A stretch of 19,365 bases of DNA from JACJWR01 sp964627505 (GCA_964627505.1 CAZVKB010000048.1:1-19365), one strand, 5' to 3'. Counted from the stretch's first letter, positions 1-8,277 are shown. Numbers and translations: made by a program. Notes: a model not told the origin generated them from the letters alone.

Positions 1-152
1 GGCTGGTGAACTGTGGTCCATTGCGCCAAGACGATCGCATGGACTTGGGCCAGATCCATTAAGTGAACCCTGGCTACGCACGATCACCTACCCGTACGAT
101 AAGGACATCCGAGGCCCATGCCTCAGTGATCAAAACTAGAAAGGTGCGGACT
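1..152. other. Leader region upstream of pilA, no gene recognised
   Basis: All three forward frames are short or stopped here. One frame stays open from base 2 to a TAG at 137-139, and another ends in TAA at 60-62. Either could be the tail of a gene entering from the left, but neither reads as a recognisable family. The region should carry the pilA promoter. A TACGAT at 95-100 fits the loose TANNNT form of an actinobacterial -10 box, but no convincing -35 box lies 16-18 bases before it, so I do not call a promoter. An AAGGTG at 141-146 is a plausible ribosome binding site for the ATG at 153. Confidence 0.4.
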
Positions 153-566
153 ATGTACGCAGCAATCCGGCGGCTCCAGGAGAAGCGGGCCAACGGCGAA
201 GAGGGCTTCACGCTCATCGAGCTCCTCGTCGTCATCATTATCATCGGCATCCTGGCGGCCATCGCCATTCCGGTGTTCCTGAACCAGCGCAAGAAGGGCT
301 GGGACTCCGCGGTGAAGTCCGACCTGCGTAACGCAGCGACGGCGCAGGAGACGGTGTTCACCGAGGTCTCTTCTTACACCACCAACGACGCCAGCCTGGA
401 GGCTGTTGGTTTCAAGTACTCGGGTGGAGGTAACTACTCCGGAGCCACTGCTTCAATCGACATTCCGACCGGCAGCACAACGCAGTACTGCATGGAGGCT
501 ATCTCCAACTCTGGTACTACCTGGAAGTTGTCCAGCGCAGGCGACATCACGACAGGCACCTGCTGA
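153..566 (+). CDS. pilA: Type IV major prepilin (PilA-like)
   Basis: This is the precursor of the major type IV pilus subunit, which is processed by prepilin peptidase at the membrane and polymerised into the fibre. The 137-residue protein starts with a short charged leader ending EEG (residues 16-18), followed by FTLIELLVV. The predicted cut is therefore after Gly18, giving mature Phe+1 and the conserved Glu+5 (Glu23). A hydrophobic helix spans about residues 19-43, ending at IPVFLNQR. The C-terminal half is Ser/Thr/Gly-rich and has two cysteines (C113 and the last residue C137), which could close the disulfide-bounded D-region loop of type IVa pilins. An Asn-Tyr-Ser sequon sits at N94-S96. 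The frame is open back to a GTG at 63, but the ATG at 153 follows an AAGGTG and gives a normal leader length. The gene is followed at once by a strong terminator, as expected for a highly expressed subunit. The identity is secure; major rather than minor pilin is inferred from size and monocistronic layout. Confidence 0.93.
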   Translation: MYAAIRRLQEKRANGEEGFTLIELLVVIIIIGILAAIAIPVFLNQRKKGWDSAVKSDLRNAATAQETVFTEVSSYTTNDASLEAVGFKYSGGGNYSGATASIDIPTGSTTQYCMEAISNSGTTWKLSSAGDITTGTC

Positions 567-583
567 TCTTGTAATACCGTTTC

Positions 584-633
584 AATAGTGAGGGAGGGTA
601 ATCCGCGCAAGTGGGTTACCCTCCCTCACTATT
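584..633 (+). terminator. Rho-independent-type terminator after pilA
   Basis: A perfect 18-bp inverted repeat (left arm 584-601, right arm 616-633) starts 17 bases after the pilA stop codon. Two more G-C pairs flanked by G-T wobbles can extend the stem inwards, leaving a six-base loop at 606-611. The arms are GC-rich in the middle (GAGGGAGGG against CCCTCCCTC). The right arm ends in TATT followed by one more T, so the U-tract is short. This should end or strongly attenuate the pilA transcript before the membrane-protein gene at 677. Because the arms also end in AATA/TATT it could work from either strand. Confidence 0.85.
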
Positions 634-676
634 TGCAGTGATGAATCGAAACTGAGTAGTTTAAGTCGGATATCCG

Positions 677-2932
677 GTGATTTCGCTCTCGGGTACCCTC
701 GAGATTCGAATCCGAACCACTTTCAAGATGGCCGAGGACTGTGTGACGGCGGAAGACATCGACGTAGAGATCGCGGCGGACAGCGATCCCCGAATTCAGT
801 CCGACAAGGTCGAACCGCCTTCAGGCATTCCTCGTCGGCACGTTACAGGGGTCTTCGCGCTCCTCACTCTGGTACTGGCATTTGCCGGAGTTTCGGGTGC
901 CGGGTTGATATGGAATTTGCTCGCGCTGGCGTGTTTGTACGCGGCAGCTCTTTCTCCGAGATCCGAGTCAAGTACGCAAGGGCGGCTTTCGCTTGGTGCA
1001 CTCGTCCCAGTCGGAATGGTCGTGGCCATTTTTGTCTCGACCGCCATAGCTCTCACCATCTCCCTCATCGGCATTCCCCTCAATCGGGTGTATGCGCTTG
1101 CGCTGCTTGCCATTATTGTTGCTATCCCTTTGGGGGTCGCCTGGCTCCGAGCTGATCGCGTCATGATCATCCGCGACGACGGTATTTCCGTTCTATTCGC
1201 CGGTGGAGTAGGCCTCGTCGGTGTGCTTGTGGGCATCGTCCAACCCCTGTACACATGGGCCGCCGCAGTGGGGAGCGGAACCGACTTCAACCGACACGTC
1301 ATTCTCATGCGGCAAATCGTGTTGGAAGGCGGGCTGAACTACGTTGAGCGGGATTACCCGCGAGCCTTCCACTCACTCATGGCAATCGTGTGGACTGCGT
1401 CTGGAGGGGAAAGGTACGTCGACGCCTGGATGGCGCTCGAAGCTGCGATGTGGCTGTTCTTTGTGCTCATTCTGCTGTCGTTGCTGGTAGTGGCGGTCCG
1501 TTTGACCTCATGGCTTGGGCATCACGGCAAGCTTGCTCTCACTATCGCTGCCATTGTCACCACCGCGATCTACGTGCAGTCCATGTGGCTCACGTCACTG
1601 TTCCGGATGGGGTTCTTTACCAGTGTCGGCGCTGGTTTGGTGCTCATGTCTATCGTCGCGCTCTGCACCGATCGAGCGGGCACAGCAGCTTTTCGCCCGC
1701 TGTCAGTTGGCGTTATGGCAATTGCCAGCGCAGTGCTGGTGAATACCTGGGTCTTGCTTGCGCCAATGTTGATGATCCCCGCAGGTATCGGCCTCGTGAT
1801 GTCCCTGCGGCGAAAGAATCGAGCGTCATACTCACGAGCTGAATGGCTCCTTTCTGCTGGGTTAATCCTCGCCGCAATTGTTGCCTCGATTCCACCAGTG
1901 CTGAGCCTATTTCTCATTGGCCGGTCGTCCGATGGTGAAATAAGTTCCGATCTCGCAACGACCGGGACCTCGGGACTGTTTATGCCGCAGTTGCCATGGG
2001 TCGCCGCCGGGGCGGCCAGCCTGGTGTGTTTTGCGTGGTTATGGTTGCGCAGGTATCGCACCTGGGTTACCTTTTCCGCCACGGTGCTCGCGGTGGGAGC
2101 GGCAATCACCTGGGGAGTGGTGTGGATCAGTCATGTTCCTGCCGGCTTGAGTTACTACGCGTCAAAGCTGTTGTGGACGACTCTCGTCCTGACCATTGCC
2201 CCCGCGGCGGCGCTGAGTGCCGCAGTCATCGTTGCCGCCACGATCTGGGCGAGCTCGCGAAAGATGTCGTGGCAGCGAATGGCTGCTACTACTGTGGTAG
2301 CTACGTTATTGGTGATCTCAGCCGCGGCCATTCTCGGCCGCATCAGTGGCTCGCCTTCAAAGATTCAATTTGTCATCAACCACGGTTTCGGTGGCTTGGC
2401 AGTGCAACTGCCAGTCATCACATATCTAGAAGAAGAGATCGAGCCAACTGACTATGAGCAAGTGCTGGTGTGGGGTCTCATCCCCGAGTCGGATGCCAAC
2501 TCATTGGCTGCCGGAACGGTAGGTTTTTATGACCATCTTGTGCGCGAATCGACCGGCTGGTTCGGGCTTACTAGTTTTCTCGGCGATGTCCCGATCTTTC
2601 CATCTATGATTCAGCGTGACTCAGACAGCGCCTGCAACTTCCTGCGTGATTACCCCAACGCGCTTCGCATCACCGGTCCAAATCCGGCCACCGGTGCAGC
2701 CTGGCTGATTGCGGCAGGTTGTCCGGAATCCGTCGTGAAGCCCTCGGAGTGGGTGTCAATTCCGCTCGGGGACTGGGGGTACGAGACCCCGTTGAATCCA
2801 GACGGGACAACCAATTATCAGTATCCGACGCTGCAGGAATTTCTGGATGCCAAGACCGAAGCTCAGCAGAAGACCGATCCGTCGCCACCCGCCGCATCGA
2901 GCGAATCGGGTGCTGTGGCGCCTTCGTCCTGA
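677..2932 (+). CDS. Large polytopic membrane protein, GT-C glycosyltransferase-like
   Basis: The 751-residue protein has a charged N-terminal tail (to about residue 55), then many hydrophobic helices to about residue 565, then a soluble C-terminal domain of about 185 residues ending in a Pro/Ala/Ser-rich tail. After the helix near 172-192 comes a loop carrying GTDFNRH (201-207) and DYPRAFHSL (226-234). Such an acidic loop between early helices, followed by a YPRxFH-type motif, is typical of GT-C-fold transferases that use polyprenyl-phosphate sugars and of related uncharacterised actinobacterial membrane proteins. The substrate cannot be read from sequence. It lies between pilA and a sugar-enzyme block, so glycan assembly or transfer outside the membrane is likely. 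The start is uncertain: GTG 677 is the longest form, while ATG 728 and GTG 743 (with GAGGA at 734-738) are alternatives, and none has a textbook ribosome site. The coding assignment is secure; the function is tentative. Confidence 0.8.
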   Translation: MISLSGTLEIRIRTTFKMAEDCVTAEDIDVEIAADSDPRIQSDKVEPPSGIPRRHVTGVFALLTLVLAFAGVSGAGLIWNLLALACLYAAALSPRSESSTQGRLSLGALVPVGMVVAIFVSTAIALTISLIGIPLNRVYALALLAIIVAIPLGVAWLRADRVMIIRDDGISVLFAGGVGLVGVLVGIVQPLYTWAAAVGSGTDFNRHVILMRQIVLEGGLNYVERDYPRAFHSLMAIVWTASGGERYVDAWMALEAAMWLFFVLILLSLLVVAVRLTSWLGHHGKLALTIAAIVTTAIYVQSMWLTSLFRMGFFTSVGAGLVLMSIVALCTDRAGTAAFRPLSVGVMAIASAVLVNTWVLLAPMLMIPAGIGLVMSLRRKNRASYSRAEWLLSAGLILAAIVASIPPVLSLFLIGRSSDGEISSDLATTGTSGLFMPQLPWVAAGAASLVCFAWLWLRRYRTWVTFSATVLAVGAAITWGVVWISHVPAGLSYYASKLLWTTLVLTIAPAAALSAAVIVAATIWASSRKMSWQRMAATTVVATLLVISAAAILGRISGSPSKIQFVINHGFGGLAVQLPVITYLEEEIEPTDYEQVLVWGLIPESDANSLAAGTVGFYDHLVRESTGWFGLTSFLGDVPIFPSMIQRDSDSACNFLRDYPNALRITGPNPATGAAWLIAAGCPESVVKPSEWVSIPLGDWGYETPLNPDGTTNYQYPTLQEFLDAKTEAQQKTDPSPPAASSESGAVAPSS

Positions 2933-2997
2933 CTTCGCTGAGACGAGTGGGGGACGGGAAGGCTAGGTGGTTCACGCTCTCCGGAGTTTCAGCCTGC
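2933..2997. other. Convergent intergenic gap, no clear terminator
   Basis: This 65-base gap lies between two convergent genes. It holds only a short CTCCGGAG palindrome and no long stem with a T-tract on either strand, so I do not call a terminator. Confidence 0.4.
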
Positions 2998-4134
2998 TTA
3001 GCCGACCACCGCGTCTGCCAGCACCTCCACCACGCGATCCTGCTGAGCGCGCGTGATCCCAGAGAACATCGGAATAGCCAGGTGGCGCCGGAACAAGTCA
3101 GCCGACACCGGGCACTCTGCCGTGGCGGCGTACACGGTCTGCTCGTGCATCGCGTAGGTGCCGATGTTTGCGCCGATGCCGTGTTCGCGCAACGCCATCG
3201 CCAAGCGGTCGCGGTCGATGCCCCCGTTCACGGTGACTGCGTAGGTTTGCCACGTGGACTGGCGGTCCGATGGCTCCACCGGTGCGCTCACCCCCGCCAC
3301 ATCTGCGAGGGCATCGCGGTAGTAAGCAGCCGCCACCCGTCGACTCTCGATCATCTCGGCCAACTTGGACATCTGGACTACTGCCACCGCAGCCAAAATA
3401 TCTGACAATTTGTAGTTGTAGCCGATCTCGGCAAACTCTGGCAGCACTAACGTCTCTGAAGCTTGCCGTGCGTAGGCCGAAGCCATTCCGAAACACGAAG
3501 CCTGGCGCACCGCGGACGCCAAGCCACCATCATTAGTGGTGACCACACCACCTTCCCCGCAGGTCACCCCTTTGCGGGCGTGCAGCGAAAACGCTGCGAT
3601 GTTCCCGAAGCTCCCACACGCCCGTCCCCGGTACACCCCACCTGTGGCGCAGGCGGCATCTTCCAATAGGAATAGTCCATGTCGGCTGGAGAGGCTTTCC
3701 AATTCGTCCCAATCCGCAGGCATCCCTAGCGCATCCACGCCGATCACACCAGCAGTGTGGGGCGTCACAGCGGCGGCCACAAGCTGCGGATCGATGGTCG
3801 CAGTATCGGGACGCACATCGACAAACACCGGCGTTGCCCCGCAGAACAGCACCGCGTGGGCAGTGGCGGGAAAACTGTAATCAGCCACGATCACCTCGTC
3901 ACCCGGCCCCACCCCGAGTGCCTGCAACGCCAAGTGCAGCCCCGCTGTGCAGTTGTTCACGGCGATCGCGTGCTCGGTGCCGGTCAGTGTGCGAAAAGCC
4001 GCCTCGAGTTCGGTACCGCGGGGGCCCTGACCAGCGATCCACCCCGAGGCCATCGCCGCAGCCGCGGCGGCCACCTCCTGCTCATCAAGAGCCGGCCTGG
4101 ACAGTGGGATCGGCTGAGGACTGGGTGAGGACAT
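2998..4134 (-). CDS. DegT/DnrJ/EryC1/StrS-family PLP sugar aminotransferase
   Basis: This is a fold-type I, PLP-dependent enzyme of the family that transfers an amino group from glutamate or glutamine to a keto-sugar nucleotide. The protein is about 378 residues, the normal family length. It opens with the family's substrate-loop region IPLSRPALDEQEV, has the NNCTAGLHLAL cofactor-phosphate segment near residues 60-70, LLEDAACATG with the PLP-ring aspartate near 160, and the Schiff-base lysine in HARKGVTCGEGG (Lys near 189). The ATG at 4134 is preceded directly by an in-frame TTG at 4137; I take the ATG, though the ribosome site is weak. It is transcribed alone, divergently from the sugar operon that begins 177 bases away. 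It is a second aminotransferase besides the one at 8710 and differs clearly from it around the active lysine, so it probably acts on another keto-sugar. The family is secure; the substrate is unknown. Confidence 0.92.
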   Translation of the reverse strand: MSSPSPQPIPLSRPALDEQEVAAAAAAMASGWIAGQGPRGTELEAAFRTLTGTEHAIAVNNCTAGLHLALQALGVGPGDEVIVADYSFPATAHAVLFCGATPVFVDVRPDTATIDPQLVAAAVTPHTAGVIGVDALGMPADWDELESLSSRHGLFLLEDAACATGGVYRGRACGSFGNIAAFSLHARKGVTCGEGGVVTTNDGGLASAVRQASCFGMASAYARQASETLVLPEFAEIGYNYKLSDILAAVAVVQMSKLAEMIESRRVAAAYYRDALADVAGVSAPVEPSDRQSTWQTYAVTVNGGIDRDRLAMALREHGIGANIGTYAMHEQTVYAATAECPVSADLFRRHLAIPMFSGITRAQQDRVVEVLADAVVG

Positions 4135-4311
4135 CAACCCATGCTACGCACCCCGGGGCCAGTGGCAGGTGTTTCGGGTTCTCCAACCAAATAACCGCGC
4201 TGACTCACTTGTGTCATCAACGAGTCTGCGCTCTTTGCTGGTTAGATTCCAGACATCGAGTCTGCGCCATTGCCCCGGTGGAGCTCATCGGCGCAGATCA
4301 AGGGAGGCCAT
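4135..4311. promoter_or_regulatory. Divergent promoter region of the sugar operon
   Basis: This gap of about 177 bases separates the reverse-strand aminotransferase from the forward operon, so promoters for both must lie here or within the first codons. An 11-base direct repeat (CGAGTCTGCGC) occurs at 4221-4231 and 4257-4267, spaced 36 bases start to start, and could be a regulator site. An AGGGAGG at 4301-4307 is a strong ribosome binding site that fixes the start of the next gene at the TTG at 4312. No confident -10/-35 pair could be picked by eye. Confidence 0.4.
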
Positions 4312-6291
4312 TTGCTTAACGTTGGTCTTGACCCGCGGAATACAGGACCCGAGCAGGAGAGATCACTGGACAGGAACCGACCTAGCCCAGACTCTCCACC
4401 ATGGTGGGGTCGGCAAAGTGTCTTGCTCGCGGTTATCGCGTTCATGCTTTTCACCACTCTCTGCTGGGTTGTGGCGGTTGCGCTCACCAGCAGCCGAGGT
4501 CTGGACCCCACCGACGAATCGGGCTATCTGCTGGCCTACCGCTGGTGGGACGAAAACCTGCGCACCTTCACGTGGTCGCAGTTCATTTACGGTCCAGTGT
4601 TCGAATTGCTTGGGTACAACATCCCGGCCTTGCGGGTTGTCCGATTGGTCTCGGTCGTGTCGGTCATGGTGGTGTTCGGTTGGGCCGCGATGTTGTGGCT
4701 TCGTGAGCGACGTCCACAAGCACCAGCAACTAGGTTGTGGGAGATCGCTGGGATTTTGACTGTCACCGCCAGCGGCGGGATGGTCTACAGTTGGCTGCCG
4801 TTGAGCCCTGGCTACAACGATCTTGCTCTGCTGTGCTCGCTGCTGCTGGCTGCAATCGTGATGCTGGCAGCGCGCGCCTACGAGCGCGACGCGAACGTGT
4901 CATGGTGGTGGCCGCTCATCTTTGGTGTCGTGGCAGCCGTGCTGCTCATGGCCAAGTGGTCCTCTGGTGTGCTCGTCATAGCCATGGTCGGGCTTGTCGC
5001 ACTGGTGCTGTTGTGGCGTATTGGTGCGGCCAAGCTTTTGCGCTTGGTGCTGTTAGTTGCCCTAGGTGCAGCAGCTGTGAGCCTTACCGTGGCCATGGTC
5101 GTGCCCATCGGGCAAGCGGTTTCGCAGTTCATTGAGACCACTAATCTGGTCGCCACATCAGCCAACCAATCAAATTCGCCGCTGGCCTTAATGCGGATGT
5201 ACCTGGACACAGGGATGGTTCCGTTGCAGTCGGCCGTGACCTATTTCTATGTGATGATCTCCGCCCCTGTCCTGGGTGTGTTGCTCACCCAACGATTCGG
5301 GCGGCTCTTCGCCCTAGCGGTGGCAATTGTCGGTATTGCCATCTACGTGGGATTGGTCGTCTCACTGCCATGGTTCCTCGGTGGGGCCGCAAAGATATCA
5401 GGCTATTCCGTAGCCTTCGCCGGGATCACGATTACCGCGGTTGTCATGACGATTGCCGTGATAGTCCGAGGCCGATGGGTGCGGCGCCGAGGCCAACTGT
5501 CGCCGCGCAGCCAGTCCGGGGGGGTAGTGGTAAAGCGGCAGCTACGTCGCCGGGGATCTCCTGGCGAGCTAGTCGCAGATTCCTGGCGCACCTGGCTGGT
5601 CGTGGCGATGCTGGCACTGCTGCCGTGGTTGCAGGGCATAGGCACGGGGAACGCGCTGCAGTTCATGGGACTCAACGGTGCTGCGGCCTGGGTGGTGGTT
5701 TTGCTTGTGCTGATGACAGGGGTGGACGACTCGCCTCCGGCGATCAAGATCATCGCTGGTTTCCTAGTCGCCGCCACCGCGCTGCTTTCGACTGCCGTAG
5801 GTGTCACAGGTGTGTGGTTACGTCCTTATCGCACGGCCCCCAGTGCGCTCGCCACAACACCGGTCACTGGCATCGAAGCCTTCAGAGGGCTGCATTTGAT
5901 ACCGGAAACAGCGGCCGGCTATGCGTCCTTGTATGCCCTGCTGTCTCCATATGCGCCCACGCCAGGAACCTACGTGATGGCCTTCGACGAGTTGCCCGCT
6001 GCCGCCCTGATTCTGGAGGGCAAGCCGGTGGGCGAGGTGTGGTACTCAGCGTTGGACCGACGCCGCACAGCTGCGGGAATCAAAGCTGCCTGCGTTCAGG
6101 GTCCGCCCTGGGGTGAGCGTCTGCCAATCATCATCTACGTGCGGCCACCAAGCCCGGTGGAACGAGAGGCTTTGGCGGCTTGTGGTCTGTCCATTGAGCG
6201 CGATTACCGTCCGGTATTACCCACGGGAGGGGACCAAGACATCGTCATCCTTGTACCCAAATCGGCACCCACTGAGCAGGTGCCGCAGTGA
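4312..6291 (+). CDS. Polytopic membrane protein, ArnT/PMT-like GT-C glycosyltransferase candidate
   Basis: The protein is about 659 residues, with a cytoplasmic Pro-rich N-terminus, a first helix at about residues 36-58, and then a loop containing LDPTDESGYLL (Asp65, Asp68, Glu69). Many further helices follow, and the C-terminal domain of about 140 residues is soluble. An acidic pair in the first extracytoplasmic loop is the hallmark of GT-C enzymes such as protein O-mannosyltransferases and ArnT, which move a sugar from a polyprenyl-phosphate carrier to protein or glycan outside the membrane. I chose TTG 4312 because AGGGAGG lies four bases upstream. The frame extends to a TTG at 4270, which has no such site. 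The stop overlaps the next gene's GTG start (6288-6291), so the lipid-sugar synthase encoded there is translationally coupled to it. A synthase beside a GT-C transferase is the usual pairing for such systems. The precise substrate is not readable. Confidence 0.8.
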   Translation: MLNVGLDPRNTGPEQERSLDRNRPSPDSPPWWGRQSVLLAVIAFMLFTTLCWVVAVALTSSRGLDPTDESGYLLAYRWWDENLRTFTWSQFIYGPVFELLGYNIPALRVVRLVSVVSVMVVFGWAAMLWLRERRPQAPATRLWEIAGILTVTASGGMVYSWLPLSPGYNDLALLCSLLLAAIVMLAARAYERDANVSWWWPLIFGVVAAVLLMAKWSSGVLVIAMVGLVALVLLWRIGAAKLLRLVLLVALGAAAVSLTVAMVVPIGQAVSQFIETTNLVATSANQSNSPLALMRMYLDTGMVPLQSAVTYFYVMISAPVLGVLLTQRFGRLFALAVAIVGIAIYVGLVVSLPWFLGGAAKISGYSVAFAGITITAVVMTIAVIVRGRWVRRRGQLSPRSQSGGVVVKRQLRRRGSPGELVADSWRTWLVVAMLALLPWLQGIGTGNALQFMGLNGAAAWVVVLLVLMTGVDDSPPAIKIIAGFLVAATALLSTAVGVTGVWLRPYRTAPSALATTPVTGIEAFRGLHLIPETAAGYASLYALLSPYAPTPGTYVMAFDELPAAALILEGKPVGEVWYSALDRRRTAAGIKAACVQGPPWGERLPIIIYVRPPSPVEREALAACGLSIERDYRPVLPTGGDQDIVILVPKSAPTEQVPQ

Positions 6292-7310
6292 ACGCAAACG
6301 TCGCGGGTGCGCACCAGAGGCGATCCGTCTCGTTAGTGGTACCAGCCCTCAATGAGGCCGACAATGTGCCGCGTTTGATGGAAAGGTTGCGTCACCTGCA
6401 CGACACCTATCCACACCACGACTTCGAATTGGTGCTCGTCGATGATGGCTCCACGGATGGCACTGCGGATGTCGTGGAATCCTTAGTTGAACCCGAGGAT
6501 AGAGTGGTGGTGGTGCGCCTGGCAAGATCATTTGGGTCGCATTACGCGATCACCGCCGGGCTCACTCAATGCACCGGGGACAGTGCGATCGTCATGGGCG
6601 CTGATCTACAGGAGCCCGTGAGCATGATCGAGGCGATGCTCCAGCGGTGGGATGAGGGCGCGGAGGTGGTCTGGGGAATCCGGGCCTCGCGCACGGGTCG
6701 GTCTCGGGTGTCCGAATGGGCTTCGTCGCTGTTCTCCTGGGCTTTTGCCAGATACGCGGGCTTGGCCAATTACCCGGCCGAAGGGCCTTCCGGCGTGCTC
6801 ATTGATCGCGCGGTGATCGACGCCGTAGGACGCCTCGGCGAGGGTAATCGGAATGTGTATGCCCTCATCGCCTGGGTAGGTTTTGACCAGCAGCGCATCT
6901 ACTACGACCAGGACCCTCGGGTGGTGGGTAGTTCACACTGGACCAAGCGCAAAATGTTGGCTCTCGCCATCGACTCGTTCGTTCAGTTTTCCTCAACGCC
7001 ACTGCGTGTGAGTAGCACGGCGGGCATGACTATTGCCGGTCTCGGTGTCATCTACGCCTTGGTGTTGGTCGTGCGCTGGATTGCGGGAGTGGATACCCCC
7101 ACCGGTTGGCCCACCGTGATTGTGCTGGTGCTCGTATTAGGAGGAGTGCAACTTTTCATGATTGGGGTGATGGGTGAGTACATGTGGCGCGGCGTTGCGG
7201 AAACCAGGAGGCGTCCTCTGTATGTGATGCGTGACATCGTTGTACACGTGCCCCAAAGTCGGGCATCCGAAAGCGATCCGGGAGAAACTGGCAGATATGA
7301 AGACGCGTGA
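6288..7310 (+). CDS. GT2 polyprenyl-phosphate glycosyltransferase (GtrB/DPM1-like)
   Basis: This is a family GT2 enzyme that most likely loads a sugar from a nucleotide donor onto undecaprenyl phosphate at the inner face of the membrane. The 340-residue protein has the GT-A start VSLVVPALNEADNV (14-27), the nucleotide-binding VDDGSTDGT (51-59), SHYAITAGL near 84-92 and DLQEP (106-110), where this family usually has DLQDP. Two C-terminal membrane helices lie at about 246-264 and 276-297, followed by GEYMWRGVAETRRRPLYV, all typical of the GtrB/ArnC/DPM1-like layout. The GTG start overlaps the preceding stop by four bases. The end overlaps the next gene by 14 bases. It probably supplies lipid-linked sugar to the membrane protein encoded just upstream. 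Which sugar it carries cannot be told from sequence. Confidence 0.9.
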   Translation: MNANVAGAHQRRSVSLVVPALNEADNVPRLMERLRHLHDTYPHHDFELVLVDDGSTDGTADVVESLVEPEDRVVVVRLARSFGSHYAITAGLTQCTGDSAIVMGADLQEPVSMIEAMLQRWDEGAEVVWGIRASRTGRSRVSEWASSLFSWAFARYAGLANYPAEGPSGVLIDRAVIDAVGRLGEGNRNVYALIAWVGFDQQRIYYDQDPRVVGSSHWTKRKMLALAIDSFVQFSSTPLRVSSTAGMTIAGLGVIYALVLVVRWIAGVDTPTGWPTVIVLVLVLGGVQLFMIGVMGEYMWRGVAETRRRPLYVMRDIVVHVPQSRASESDPGETGRYEDA

Positions 7311-8277
7311 AAGTGTGGTACTGGTCACTGGTGGCTTGGGATATATCGGCGGTCACGTCGTTGATGACCTCTTAGCCCGCGGTTGGCGGGTGCGGATTTT
7401 GGATAATCACTACCGCTCGGACCCCCGCGTTGAGCAACGATTGTCGGGGTATTCCGAGGTGGAGATTATTGAGGGGGATGTGCGCTATCCAAACACTGTC
7501 GATCGGGTGATGCCTGGAGTCGAAGGGGTCGTGCATCTTGCCGCTGTGTGCATCAACAAAAGCATCTCCGAACCAGCCGAAAGCCTGGACGTCAATCTGG
7601 TGGGGAGCCAGAATGTGTTTGACGCAGCGGCTCGCCATGGGGTTCGGCGCCTCGTCTTTGCCTCCTCAGCCTCGGTGTACGGCAATCCCACGTCCATGCC
7701 GATGTACGAAGATTCGGTGCTAGCGCCCATCACTCCGTATTGCATCGCCAAAGCGGCAAGCGAACAGCTTCTCAAGTTCTACGGATCTCGATCCCGGATG
7801 GCATGGGTTGCTTTGCGGTTCTTCAATGTGTACGGACCTGGGCAGCCCACAGATGCCTACTACACGTCGGTAATTCTAACCTTCTTGCGGCGCATGATGG
7901 CCGGTGAACCACCGGTCATTGATGGCGACGGTGCGCAATCCATGGACTTCGTGCACGTCGCAGACGTGGCCCGGGCTGTGGGGATGGCCTTGGACTCTGA
8001 GGTCACCGGGGAGATCCTCAACGTCGGCACCGGACGTCAGACCACGGTTGCCGAACTAGCGCATTCGCTAGCAGGTGCGGTGGGTATGGACATCACACCA
8101 CAGTTCCGTCCGCGTGAGGTGTTGGTCACCCAACGGGAGGCTTCTGTGGAACGCATTCACGACGTACTCAATTGGCAACCGGAGGTCGAGATGGCCGAGG
8201 GTTTGGCCTCGGTGGTGGAGCATATGCGCGCCACGGGAGCCTTGGCGGGTGATTCCGCTGCCGCGGGAATCGGCTAA
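7297..8277 (+). CDS. NAD-dependent nucleotide-sugar epimerase/dehydratase (extended SDR)
   Basis: This is an extended short-chain dehydrogenase/reductase acting on a nucleotide sugar, most like UDP-sugar 4-epimerases. From the ATG at 7297 the protein is 326 residues. It has the NAD-binding TGGLGYIGG (11-19), an acidic residue after strand two (LDN, 35-37), a DV pair near 61, HLAA at 80-83, the serine motif FASSASVYG (121-129), the catalytic pair Tyr148 and Lys152 in PYCIAK, RFFNVYGPGQ (174-183) and DFVHVADVARA in the C-terminal half. The frame is open upstream to 7231, but that would add 22 residues overlapping the previous gene, and the Rossmann strand begins right after the chosen ATG. A GGGAGA lies at 7280-7285. 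It belongs to the same run of overlapping genes and likely interconverts the operon's sugar or a second sugar of the glycan. Confidence 0.9.
   Translation: MKTRESVVLVTGGLGYIGGHVVDDLLARGWRVRILDNHYRSDPRVEQRLSGYSEVEIIEGDVRYPNTVDRVMPGVEGVVHLAAVCINKSISEPAESLDVNLVGSQNVFDAAARHGVRRLVFASSASVYGNPTSMPMYEDSVLAPITPYCIAKAASEQLLKFYGSRSRMAWVALRFFNVYGPGQPTDAYYTSVILTFLRRMMAGEPPVIDGDGAQSMDFVHVADVARAVGMALDSEVTGEILNVGTGRQTTVAELAHSLAGAVGMDITPQFRPREVLVTQREASVERIHDVLNWQPEVEMAEGLASVVEHMRATGALAGDSAAAGIG

Noticed and set aside
63..152. N-terminal extension of PilA from GTG 63
   Set aside because: It would give a leader of 48 residues. The ATG at 153 has a ribosome binding site and a standard 18-residue leader.
2933..2997. 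Bidirectional terminator between convergent genes
   Set aside because: Only a short CTCCGGAG palindrome is present, with no adequate stem or T-tract.
8075..8248. N-terminal extension of the acetyltransferase inside the epimerase gene
   Set aside because: Trp/Arg/Ser-rich shadow sequence with no hexapeptide repeats; the fold begins after the GTG starts at 8249 and 8288.
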